A stretch of 64,000 bases of DNA from Tritrichomonas musculus (lineage: Eukaryota > Parabasalia > Tritrichomonadida > Tritrichomonadidae): contig JAPFFF010000005.1 in the NCBI GenBank assembly GCA_039105265.1, positions 4,263,501 to 4,327,500 on the forward strand, given 5' to 3'. A program made the translations under genes and the position numbers. How positions within the stretch are numbered: the stretch's first letter is position 1; each line of letters starts with the position of its first letter. The notes under the pieces were generated by a model. It searched no databases. It saw nothing but the letters and a program-made list of their open reading frames with translations, and had not been told where the DNA came from. Positions 42,697 to 52,621 of this stretch are shown here, piece by piece.

Positions 42697-45600
42697 TGTA
42701 ATACTTATTGATGATTGAAAACTCTTCATGTAATACTTATTGATGATTGAAAACTCTTCATGTAATACTTATTGATGATTGAAAACTCTTCATGTAATAC
42801 TTATTGATGATTGAAAACTCTTCATGTAATGCTTATTGATGATTGAAAACTCTTCATGTAATACTTATTGATGATTGAAAACTCTTCATGCAATGCTTAT
42901 TGATGATTGAAAACTCTTCATGCAATGCTTATTGATGATTGAAAACTCTTCATGTAATACTTATTGATGATTGAAAACTCTTCATGTAATACTTATTGAT
43001 GATTGAAAACTCTTCATGTAATACTTATTGATGATTGAAAACTCTTCATGCAATGCTTATTGATGATTGAAAACTCTTCATGCAATGCTTATTGATGATT
43101 GAAAACTCTTCATGTAATACTTATTGATGATTGAAAACTCTTCATGTAATACTTATTGATGATTGAAAACTCTTCATGCAATGCTTATTGATGATTGAAA
43201 ACTCTTCATGTAATACTTATTGATGATTGAAAACTCTTCATGTAATACTTATTGATGATTGAAAACTCTTCATGTAATGCTTATTGATGATTGAAAACTC
43301 TTCATGTAATACTTATTGATGATTGAAAACTCTTCATGTAATACTTATTGATGATTGAAAACTCTTCATGCAATGCTTATTGATGATTGAAAACTCTTCA
43401 TGTAATGCTTATTGATGATTGAAAACTCTTCATGTAATACTTATTGATGATTGAAAACTCTTCATGCAATGCTTATTGATGATTGAAAACTCTTCATGCA
43501 ATGCTTATTGATGATTGAAAACTCTTCATGTAATACTTATTGATGATTGAAAACTCTTCATGTAATGCTTATTGATGATTGAAAACTCTTCATGTAATAC
43601 TTATTGATGATTGAAAACTCTTCATGCAATGCTTATTGATGATTGAAAACTCTTCATGCAATGCTTATTGATGATTGAAAACTCTTCATGTAATACTTAT
43701 TGATGATTGAAAACTCTTCATGTAATGCTTATTGATGATTGAAAACTCTTCATGCAATGCTTATTGATGATTGAAAACTCTTCATGTAATACTTATTGAT
43801 GATTGAAAACTCTTCATGCAATGCTTATTGATGATTGAAAACTCTTCATGCAATGCTTATTGATGATTGAAAACTCTTCATGTAATACTTATTGATGATT
43901 GAAAACTCTTCATGCAATGCTTATTGATGATTGAAAACTCTTCATGCAATGCTTATTGATGATTGAAAACTCTTCATGCAATGCTTATTGATGATTGAAA
44001 ACTCTTCATGCAATGCTTATTGATGATTGAAAACTCTTCATGTAATACTTATTGATGATTGAAAACTCTTCATGTAATACTTATTGATGATTGAAAACTC
44101 TTCATGTAATACTTATTGATGATTGAAAACTCTTCATGTAATACTTATTGATGATTGAAAACTCTTCATGTAATGCTTATTGATGATTGAAAACTCTTCA
44201 TGTAATACTTATTGATGATTGAAAACTCTTCATGTAATACTTATTGATGATTGAAAACTCTTCATGCAATGCTTATTGATGATTGAAAACTCTTCATGTA
44301 ATACTTATTGATGATTGAAAACTCTTCATGTAATGCTTATTGATGATTGAAAACTCTTCATGCAATGCTTATTGATGATTGAAAACTCTTCATGTAATGC
44401 TTATTGATGATTGAAAACTCTTCATGTAATACTTATTGATGATTGAAAACTCTTCATGCAATGCTTATTGATGATTGAAAACTCTTCATGCAATGCTTAT
44501 TGATGATTGAAAACTCTTCATGTAATGCTTATTGATGATTGAAAACTCTTCATGCAATGCTTATTGATGATTGAAAACTCTTCATGTAATACTTATTGAT
44601 GATTGAAAACTCTTCATGTAATACTTATTGATGATTGAAAACTCTTCATGTAATGCTTATTGATGATTGAAAACTCTTCATGCAATGCTTATTGATGATT
44701 GAAAACTCTTCATGTAATGCTTATTGATGATTGAAAACTCTTCATGCAATGCTTATTGATGATTGAAAACTCTTCATGTAATACTTATTGATGATTGAAA
44801 ACTCTTCATGTAATACTTATTGATGATTGAAAACTCTTCATGTAATGCTTATTGATGATTGAAAACTCTTCATGCAATGCTTATTGATGATTGAAAACTC
44901 TTCATGTAATGCTTATTGATGATTGAAAACTCTTCATGTAATACTTATTGATGATTGAAAACTCTTCATGTAATGCTTATTGATGATTGAAAACTCTTCA
45001 TGCAATGCTTATTGATGATTGAAAACTCTTCATGTAATGCTTATTGATGATTGAAAACTCTTCATGCAATGCTTATTGATGATTGAAAACTCTTCATGTA
45101 ATACTTATTGATGATTGAAAACTCTTCATGTAATACTTATTGATGATTGAAAACTCTTCATGTAATGCTTATTGATGATTGAAAACTCTTCATGTAATGC
45201 TTATTGATGATTGAAAACTCTTCATGTAATGCTTATTGATGATTGAAAACTCTTCATGTAATACTTATTGATGATTGAAAACTCTTCATGCAATGCTTAT
45301 TGATGATTGAAAACTCTTCATGTAATGCTTATTGATGATTGAAAACTCTTCATGTAATGCTTATTGATGATTGAAAACTCTTCATGTAATACTTATTGAT
45401 GATTGAAAACTCTTCATGCAATGCTTATTGATGATTGAAAACTCTTCATGCAATGCTTATTGATGATTGAAAACTCTTCATGTAATACTTATTGATGATT
45501 GAAAACTCTTCATGTAATGCTTATTGATGATTGAAAACTCTTCATGTAATACTTATTGATGATTGAAAACTCTTCATGCAATGCTTATTGATGATTGAAA

Positions 45601-46209
45601 ACTCTTCATGTAATACTTATTGATGATTGAAAACTCTTCATGCAATGCTTATTGATGATTGAAAACTCTTCATGCAATGCTTATTGATGATTGAAAACTC
45701 TTCATGCAATGCTTATTGATGATTGAAAACTCTTCATGTAATACTTATTGATGATTGAAAACTCTTCATGCAATGCTTATTGATGATTGAAAACTCTTCA
45801 TGCAATGCTTATTGATGATTGAAAACTCTTCATGTAATACTTATTGATGATTGAAAACTCTTCATGTAATACTTATTGATGATTGAAAACTCTTCATGTA
45901 ATGCTTATTGATGATTGAAAACTCTTCATGTAATGCTTATTGATGATTGAAAACTCTTCATGTAATACTTATTGATGATTGAAAACTCTTCATGTAATAC
46001 TTATTGATGATTGAAAACTCTTCATGTAATACTTATTGATGATTGAAAACTCTTCATGTAATGCTTATTGATGATTGAAAACTCTTCATGTAATGCTTAT
46101 TGATGATTGAAAACTCTTCATGTAATACTTATTGATGATTGAAAACTCTTCATGTAATGCTTATTGATGATTGAAAACTCTTCATGCAATGTTTATTGAT
46201 GATTGAAAA
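42697..46209. repeat. 32-bp satellite, 109 complete units plus a partial one
   Basis: The unit is TGTAATACTTATTGATGATT followed by GAAAACTCTTCA. The first unit begins at 42697 and the last (partial) begins at 46185. The distance, 3488 bases, is exactly 109 times 32, so no insertion or deletion has disturbed the phase. Units vary almost only at two sites in the first eight bases, giving TGTAATAC, TGTAATGC and TGCAATGC; the fourth combination was not seen. The last unit changes to TGCAATGT and then diverges. Stops occur in all frames, so it is not coding. It lies between the 3' end of the BspA gene and the 3' end of the armadillo-like gene. Confidence 0.97.
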
Positions 46210-46327
46210 GTGTCAAGAAAGCAAAAGATTAAAAGTAAAAGTAAAAATGAATTTATTTATTAAAAAAAAAATATAATTATCAGCGATCATTGCTCTATTA
46301 TTATTATATACAAACATTATTTTTTAT

Positions 46328-47704
46328 TTACTGAGGGTTAACATTGCTTGGCTGAATAAGTGCAGTGGCAGCGTTTGATATATCGTCACCAAATTCGCCA
46401 AGAGAAATCTGCTCAAGCTGCTCTCTCACATTATCAATCACGTTGATTCCCGCCTGCTGCAAAGTAAAAATGACCTTCAATGTTTTTGACAAAACTAACG
46501 GTTCTTCAGATTCTAAACAATTTTCAATTACATTCAAATATAATTGAATGAGTTGGTCATTTAAAGGCAAAATATTCCATTCAATTGAAGCATGAATAAT
46601 TCTTAGAATTAAAACGGTTATTTTATAAGAACCGTTAAAAATTTTTGATTGTTGTAATAAATAGGAATTTATAAAGAATGAACATCCAATTTCAGAAGTT
46701 TCGCAAATAGCAGCTATATCTTCAAGAATATCAACAACACTCGTACTTTTGGTCGACTTTTTACTATTTAATGCTTGGTAGAGGGCTGGTCCGACCTTTA
46801 ATTCTAGAAGATGATTACATGAATCTTCTTGCGAGAGTAAAGGATGCAGAATTTTGGCAGCATACTTGGAACATGTATATTCTTTACTTAAAAATGAAAT
46901 TATACAGTTAAGATAATCCGGAGTTGCAGCAATTGTAGTGTATAATATTGGAAATTGCATCAATAAATGAAATGTAGCTTCCATTGATTTTGTTTGAATT
47001 TCTTCAGAGTAAATATCTGAATTTAAGTAATTTGAAAATAATTTTAACAAATTTTGTAAGCTTTCGTCTGTTTGAATTGAAGTAATTGAAATCATTTTAT
47101 CGAGAAATGCTATCGTTCGGTTGATCACAAAACTATTATAAGAGTCTGAACTAATTAGTTGAATTATGTTGATTTGAGTTTGATAAAAAAATGCTTTAAC
47201 ATTATCATTTTCCAACTCAGCATTGTATGAAATAGCAAGTCCTTCAACTATATCAATAATAGTTAGTATACTTCTGAGCTCAAAATTTGCATCAACAGTT
47301 AAACAAATAGGGAGTTTTGATAAGAACTCAAAAAAGATTTGATCATTAACCATCAATTCAAAAGGATTTTTTAATATATCACATACACACTGCGAAACTA
47401 CTGATAAAACAATAAATGAAAACTGCTCTTCTTTATTTGGGAAAACGCTATTGGCATTATGAATTAGTTTAACGGCATCTATATCAGAGAATAATTTAGG
47501 ATCACTGCTTTGTATAGCATCATTCATTAATCTCCAAGAGTTAAAAGTTGGATAATTATTTGTCATTTCGATGAGTAATTTATTCATTGTCATATCACCA
47601 CTATTTTCTGCAATAAATATTGTACCGCTTGGCAACGGCGGATCTTCGTTTTTATTTTGATTTAATCTAGATTTCCTTTCTGATTCAATTGATATTAAAT
47701 TCAT
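46328..47704 (-). CDS. Armadillo/HEAT-like hypothetical protein, 458 aa
   Basis: Intact frame with a basic N-terminus (S-E-R-K-S-R-L-N-Q-N-K) followed by about 420 residues of helices with regular leucine/isoleucine spacing, as in armadillo-like folds. The basic start recalls the importin-alpha IBB segment but is too short to claim it. The gene diverges from the TTLL gene, with only 115 bases between the two start codons that must hold both promoters. Function unknown. Confidence 0.65.
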   Translation of the reverse strand: MNLISIESERKSRLNQNKNEDPPLPSGTIFIAENSGDMTMNKLLIEMTNNYPTFNSWRLMNDAIQSSDPKLFSDIDAVKLIHNANSVFPNKEEQFSFIVLSVVSQCVCDILKNPFELMVNDQIFFEFLSKLPICLTVDANFELRSILTIIDIVEGLAISYNAELENDNVKAFFYQTQINIIQLISSDSYNSFVINRTIAFLDKMISITSIQTDESLQNLLKLFSNYLNSDIYSEEIQTKSMEATFHLLMQFPILYTTIAATPDYLNCIISFLSKEYTCSKYAAKILHPLLSQEDSCNHLLELKVGPALYQALNSKKSTKSTSVVDILEDIAAICETSEIGCSFFINSYLLQQSKIFNGSYKITVLILRIIHASIEWNILPLNDQLIQLYLNVIENCLESEEPLVLSKTLKVIFTLQQAGINVIDNVREQLEQISLGEFGDDISNAATALIQPSNVNPQ

Positions 47705-47819
47705 TTATTTTTAGAATTAAAATCTAGATTTTAAGTTTGACCAAATTTTATTGAATTTTTTGAAAAATTAATTGTTTTATACGACCATATAATCACTGAA
47801 AAAGATTATTCCATATTGA

Positions 47820-49070
47820 ATGTCATGTATTTGTGCTTCACTCGGTCAAATGAGATTTCGATCAATTAAAGAAGCACTTCATGATGCCCGAATTCCATAT
47901 GACGAAATTAATCCTCTATCAGTTCTCATATGGCAAGATAGTATTAAAGATACCGACTATTTTTCGCATTTAATGCCATGGCAAGTTGTTAATAGAATTC
48001 CATCACTTAATATATTATGCCGGAAGGCTCCTATGGCTCGCCTTCTTGAAAGAGCTCAAAAAGAATTTCCTGATATTTACAATTTTTTTCCAAAAAGCTT
48101 TATTCTTCCAGAACAAAACGACGAATTTGTAAGAGAATTATCAACAACTAATAAAAAATATCTTGTTAAGCCAGATATGGGTTCAATGGGTCAAGGTATA
48201 ATCATTATTGATCCAGGAACTCCATATAAACCAAATGATGACCTTTCTGTTGCACAAGAATATAGTGAATCATTTTTAATTGATAATACAAAATTTGATT
48301 TACGTATCTACGTACTTATTTGTTCTGTCAACCCTTTGAGGATTTATATATATAAAGATGGTTTGGCAAGGTTTTGTTCTGCACAGTATTCTGCTGATTC
48401 AATATATTCTCAGCTTACTAATGTTTCATTAAACAAAGACAATCCCGAAATGGAAATAGCTAGAATTTCACAGTTGATATCAGAAATATTTCCAAAAATG
48501 GCTGCAAAAGGTATTGATGTTGATGATTTATGGTTCAGAATTGAAAATGTAATTTTATTGACAATTATTTCATCTTATAGATATCTTAAGAAAGCAGAAG
48601 AATATCAATGCCCACCTTGCACTTATCCCAGATGCTTTCAAATACTTGGATTTGATATTTTACTTGACCCAGATTTAAATCCAATTGTTCTTGAGGTTAA
48701 TTACCGTCCAAATCTCGATTATTATCGAGGAAAAGAAAGAAGAATGAAAGTTAGAATGATTAAAGAAGCAATACAAATAGCTGTGCCTTATGGAAAGGCT
48801 CAAGATATTATTCTATCAAAGAAATGGTCTTTGAACAGCATCTCTTGGTCAAGATATTTTTATAATCATCCAGAGATAATAAAATCTTGCTACGCTGAAC
48901 GAGCAAAAGTACTTGAAAATAGTCTATACAACCAAATTTGGCCTTCAAGCGACCCTAGAAGAGAAATTTATAAAAATGTGATTGAATCATTGAAAAACAT
49001 TCCTTTGGAATCTCTTCCTGGATTCAATCTACGCATTTCTGTGAATACAGAAAATACAGAAAGCACCTGA
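47820..49070 (+). CDS. Tubulin-tyrosine-ligase-like (TTLL) enzyme, 416 aa
   Basis: ATP-grasp enzyme that adds amino acids, usually glutamate or glycine, to tubulin tails. Visible family motifs in order: V-N-R-I-P-S-L-N-I-L-C-R-K-A-P-M-A-R-L (57-75), K-P-D-M-G-S-M-G-Q-G-I (117-127), A-Q-E-Y (145-148), K-F-D-L-R-I-Y-V-L (158-166), L-R-I-Y-I-Y-K-D-G-L-A-R-F (173-185), L-T-N-V-S-L-N-K (199-206) and C-F-Q-I-L-G-F-D-I-L-L-D followed by L-E-V-N-Y-R-P-N near 285-310. The last motif is E-V-N-Y-R-P-N instead of the more usual E-V-N-H/S-S-P-S, as in diverged TTLL groups. It likely modifies axonemal or cytoskeletal microtubules. It starts divergently from the armadillo-like gene. Confidence 0.9.
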   Translation: MSCICASLGQMRFRSIKEALHDARIPYDEINPLSVLIWQDSIKDTDYFSHLMPWQVVNRIPSLNILCRKAPMARLLERAQKEFPDIYNFFPKSFILPEQNDEFVRELSTTNKKYLVKPDMGSMGQGIIIIDPGTPYKPNDDLSVAQEYSESFLIDNTKFDLRIYVLICSVNPLRIYIYKDGLARFCSAQYSADSIYSQLTNVSLNKDNPEMEIARISQLISEIFPKMAAKGIDVDDLWFRIENVILLTIISSYRYLKKAEEYQCPPCTYPRCFQILGFDILLDPDLNPIVLEVNYRPNLDYYRGKERRMKVRMIKEAIQIAVPYGKAQDIILSKKWSLNSISWSRYFYNHPEIIKSCYAERAKVLENSLYNQIWPSSDPRREIYKNVIESLKNIPLESLPGFNLRISVNTENTEST

Positions 49071-49233
49071 AAAGAAGCAGAAAAAAAGAATTTATTTTTG
49101 TATGAATATAGAATAAGAATAAAAAGTTTTTTCATTCGGTATTTCCTCTTTCCTTTTTTATCTCTTTTCATTCGGTATTTAGCATTAAAAAATGTTTAGT
49201 AATAATAAAAAATCGATTTATATAGACAAAAAA

Positions 49234-49702
49234 TTATGTTTCTGATCCTTTTGAAGCAGCTTCATCAGCTTGCCTCTTTTTCTTAAGGAGTTTGAAATAC
49301 TCACTAATTTGCTTTGATTCTTCAATACGCTCTTCATCTGTCTTTTTGGGTTCTTTAGGTGTTCTCCATGCTTCATTTCGCTTTTTGATACCATCTTCGA
49401 TTTCATTTCCAATTGTTTTCGCTTCGTTAATAATACTTGATAAATGCATTCGTTCAAGAGCTTCATAAACATGATCATTTACCATAGTATTTTTCTGTTT
49501 TTCAAGGCAAACATCTGCCGATTTCTGAACAATTTCTTCTAAAAACTGGAGTTAGAAATAACAAAAAATATACTTTTAAAGCACAAATTGAAAGAGCTTT
49601 AACAACAGGAGCTCGAAGATTGAGATTTGGATATTGAGCTTTGAGAAGTTTTTTTACCGAAGAATCTAAATTGATTCCTAAATCTTCACTGTTTTCAGAC
49701 AT
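49234..49702 (-). CDS. NC2-beta (Dr1)-like histone-fold transcription repressor, two exons
   Basis: Exon 1 (49574-49702) ends in K-A-L-S-I-C-A-L-K. A 28-nt intron is removed, and exon 2 (49234-49545) continues F-L-E-E-I-V-Q-K-S-A-D-V-C. The product is 146 residues. Residues about 13-90 form a histone fold like NC2-beta/CBF proteins: a short first helix (V-K-K-L-L-K), the long central helix (V-V-K-A-L-S to S-A-D-V-C), N-T-M-V-N-D-H-V-Y-E-A-L as the loop and third helix, then L-S-S-I-I-N-E-A-K-T. The charged tail with E-S-K-Q-I-S-E-Y-F-K-L-L-K-K-K-R resembles the C-terminal helix of Dr1. NC2 binds TBP on DNA and blocks TFIIB. A related POLE3/NF-YB-like role is the alternative. Confidence 0.65.
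49546..49573 (-). other. 28-nt spliceosomal-type intron in the NC2-beta-like gene
   Basis: On the coding strand it begins GTATATTTTTTG and ends TTTCTAACTCCAG. Splicing joins the AAA codon to TTT in phase 0 and completes the long central helix of the histone fold, whereas reading through gives a stop soon after. CTAAC just upstream of the acceptor is a strong branch-site candidate, and the ending C-T-A-A-C-T-C-C-A-G recalls the fused branch/acceptor of Trichomonas introns. Confidence 0.85.
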
Positions 49703-49821
49703 GAAATAAAACTTAATTCCACTTTTTTTTTTTTTTTTTTTTTTTTTAAATTCCGTTATATAAAGTTAACTATAATATTGTTAACAATAAATAAAAGAAT
49801 AACAATAATAACAAATAAGAA

Positions 49822-50472
49822 ATGACTCTTGAAGAAAAGAGGCATCAATTAACAGTTGATACACTTAAAGAAGTTGTTGATAATTTAAAACAAGTTATGA
49901 ATCTTCGCAATCCAGACTGCAAATTAGAACTATATTTCAATGCTGCAACTGTTCAAATGAACTATCAGTTGAAAATGAGCACATCCGCAAGTTCTGTGAC
50001 AACCGGATCATTAATGACTAACGAAAACTCTACAGTGTTTCATCAATGTCAATATTCTTTATTTCCATTTCCTTTCATTTTCCTTCATCAAGTTGCATAT
50101 CAGTCAGCATTACTTAGCAAAGAAGTTACTTACATTCTTAACCATCCTGATATGGTCGATTTACCAGTCGTTGACAAATTTTTAGAATCAGCAAACTCAA
50201 TTTCTTGTATTTTTTCAGATCCAAAATTTACAGAGATAGATCTTAAGCAATACTTCGCAGAACCGATTCAAGACCATCTTGCAATTCACTTAATCTACAA
50301 AGATTCAATATTTTATGTTAAATTCAGTGGAATTGTTGGCGCATCGGATATTTTAGCTCCCAATTTTAATGATTCAACACTTGTAAAAGATATAGAAAAG
50401 AAAATCCACCACGTCATTAAAGCGTTAAAATATCTAAGAAGTGATGTTTGTAGATGGGCCATACAAGAATGA
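49822..50472 (+). CDS. Possible Rogdi/Rav2-like protein, 216 aa
   Basis: Intact frame, no certain family. The C-terminal pattern F-A-E-P-I-Q-D-H-L-A-I-H-L-I-Y-K-D-S-I-F-Y-V (about 147-168), followed by V-K-D-I-E-K-K-I-H-H-V-I-K-A-L-K-Y-L near the end, resembles the leucine-zipper protein Rogdi, whose yeast counterpart Rav2 belongs to the RAVE complex that assembles V-ATPase. The N-terminal helix L-K-E-V-V-D-N-L-K-Q-V-M also fits. The similarity is by eye only. The gene diverges from the NC2-beta-like gene (119 bases between starts, with a poly-T tract). Confidence 0.45.
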   Translation: MTLEEKRHQLTVDTLKEVVDNLKQVMNLRNPDCKLELYFNAATVQMNYQLKMSTSASSVTTGSLMTNENSTVFHQCQYSLFPFPFIFLHQVAYQSALLSKEVTYILNHPDMVDLPVVDKFLESANSISCIFSDPKFTEIDLKQYFAEPIQDHLAIHLIYKDSIFYVKFSGIVGASDILAPNFNDSTLVKDIEKKIHHVIKALKYLRSDVCRWAIQE

Positions 50473-50617
50473 ATTTATTTTTGTTTTAATTCTGCGTTTT
50501 TATAATACTGTATTATAGCTACTCGATCAATAAAAGCAATGGTTTTAATAACAATCTTTTTTTTGAAAATGAAAAAATATATAAACAATATAAATTTCTT
50601 ATTTAATATCAAATAAA

Positions 50618-52201
50618 TCAATCTACTTCAGTTATACAATTTTCATTTCCGCTTGACGCTAATTGACTTTGAGCATCATTCATTTTTTCTTCATTTTCTT
50701 CGATGTTGCTTATATCAATATTCTGAGAAGATGAACTCATGCCTTCAAAAGCCATCAATATTTCAATATCATCGCTAATTTGATGCGAATTTTGTTTGAA
50801 ATATTTTCTTTTTGGCAATTTTGATTTATTTTTAAGATATTGAGAACGAACTTCTGCAAATGTTAGCCTTCTTCCTGCATATGGCGAATTTTGTGTATTG
50901 CACTTAATTGTTAAAGTTATTATTGGAAGAGATGTACGGACATCAATCAACATCTTCTTAAAATCTATTTGCTCAACATTTGTTGATGATATATCTTCTT
51001 TTATTTTTTCATCTAATTCAATTTTATGTGTTTCATTTCCTTCTGATTCATATAATTGTAAATCATAATGATTGTACAGAAAAGCATTACTATCTTCATC
51101 AAGATTTGTAACAGTGTATGCTGACTTTTGAATGACTGATGAAAGCCAGTCAATGTTTAATTTGAATAGCATATCGTTAAATCTACGAATAAGATAAATT
51201 CTTCGACAGTATTTTGTTTTTGGTTGATCTTCTTTCGTTATTTGTTTTCCTTTTTTATGAAATGCAAAAGATATAAATTCGAAACATCTTTTGATAAATA
51301 AAGTGCACCATGTTTTGAAGTCTACTAAATGAGAGAAAGAATAAAAAGTGTTTTCAACGACATGCATTGCTAAATTGGAAAGCGTTTTATGAGTAACAGC
51401 AAGGGAAAACAAATATTTATATACATCAGTAGGATATCGAACATATGGTAATTTTAAAATATCATGAATGAGTCCTAAATCATGAGGATTTGATATTCCT
51501 TTTCCTATTATTTGCTTACAAACTGTAACAAAACCAAATTCCGGAGGATGAATTTTCATAACATATCTAATTGTTAATTCATTGAGAAAATAATCATTCT
51601 GATTATTAATTATAAGACTAAGAAGACGATTTGCTTGTGTCTTTTGGCCCATTCTTTTCTTAGATTTTTCAAACAAATATATTGCAGAACGAAAAGCTTC
51701 AAAAACTAAAGGATGGCATTGCGTTATATTATTATTATTTGATGAATAATGAATGCCATGGTTGCATCTTTTCATTATTTTTAATAAAATATTCCACATT
51801 GATTTGTTATATTTGAAGTAAGGATTAATATTCGTAGGAAAATCAATCATAATTTCACATAATAAATGAATTATATTGATTCTGGATGAAATGTGCTTTT
51901 CATTTTTTAAATCAATACTTGTAGCTTCAATTAATGGTAAATAATGATCAAAAATAAAGTCTAATGAACCGTCTGCATTAACAATTTTTGTTTTTTTTAA
52001 ATTAATTTCTTGATTCATCTCTTCTTCATTTTTTGAACACATTAATTCTTGTAGTGCGCTTATTAATTCAGATACATTTTCGACATTCTCAGTAATATTC
52101 CATAAAACTGAGTGAACTTCTTCAATTGACTCAGTTGATTTAATATATGAAATAATATCTTCTTTCAACCAGTTTTGATTAGAATTTTGGTTTAATTCCA
52201 T
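50618..52201 (-). CDS. Hypothetical alpha-helical protein, 527 aa
   Basis: Intact frame, convergent with the Rogdi-like gene. Residues about 10-320 are predominantly helical and look like an armadillo/HEAT scaffold. The middle contains a basic K-K-G-K-Q-I-T-K-E-D-Q-P-K-T-K-Y-C-R-R segment. The end (about 465-527) has K-S-K-L-P-K-R-K-Y-F-K, which could be a nuclear-localisation signal, followed by an acidic serine-rich tail. No family recognised. Confidence 0.6.
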   Translation of the reverse strand: MELNQNSNQNWLKEDIISYIKSTESIEEVHSVLWNITENVENVSELISALQELMCSKNEEEMNQEINLKKTKIVNADGSLDFIFDHYLPLIEATSIDLKNEKHISSRINIIHLLCEIMIDFPTNINPYFKYNKSMWNILLKIMKRCNHGIHYSSNNNNITQCHPLVFEAFRSAIYLFEKSKKRMGQKTQANRLLSLIINNQNDYFLNELTIRYVMKIHPPEFGFVTVCKQIIGKGISNPHDLGLIHDILKLPYVRYPTDVYKYLFSLAVTHKTLSNLAMHVVENTFYSFSHLVDFKTWCTLFIKRCFEFISFAFHKKGKQITKEDQPKTKYCRRIYLIRRFNDMLFKLNIDWLSSVIQKSAYTVTNLDEDSNAFLYNHYDLQLYESEGNETHKIELDEKIKEDISSTNVEQIDFKKMLIDVRTSLPIITLTIKCNTQNSPYAGRRLTFAEVRSQYLKNKSKLPKRKYFKQNSHQISDDIEILMAFEGMSSSSQNIDISNIEENEEKMNDAQSQLASSGNENCITEVD

Positions 52202-52621
52202 TAAATGTGAATGAAAAACTCGTTAAAATGATGTGAGTTCCATTGAAAGGTGAAAATGATAAACGTATATTTTTTGAGAATGTAGGAAAATAGCAATTTC
52301 ATTCAAAATTTCTATGCTTTTTTTATTTCAATTTGCTTCTCATTCATTAAACAATCAATTTTATGAGTAATATATCATTATTTTAATGATAATATTTTTT
52401 CGCCAGTTTACTTATATAATTGATGAATTTATAAAGATTCTCATGCACAAAGCTTTGAGTAAATTCCAGATTCAAATATTGTGGGATTCGATTGATCCAT
52501 TCTTATCAATTTAATATTTCATATCAAATATTTCAATGACTTCTCTTAAAAAATCAAAAATTTTACTCCAATTCAAAAATAATAATTTTTAAAATACATT
52601 TTTATAACCTTTTATTAATTT
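52202..52621. other. AT-rich intergenic region, nothing recognised
   Basis: No frame of note and no RNA gene seen. Confidence 0.5.

Noticed and set aside
42697-46209. CRISPR array
   Set aside because: The 32-bp units follow each other directly with no unique spacers, and the genome context is eukaryotic; it is a satellite.
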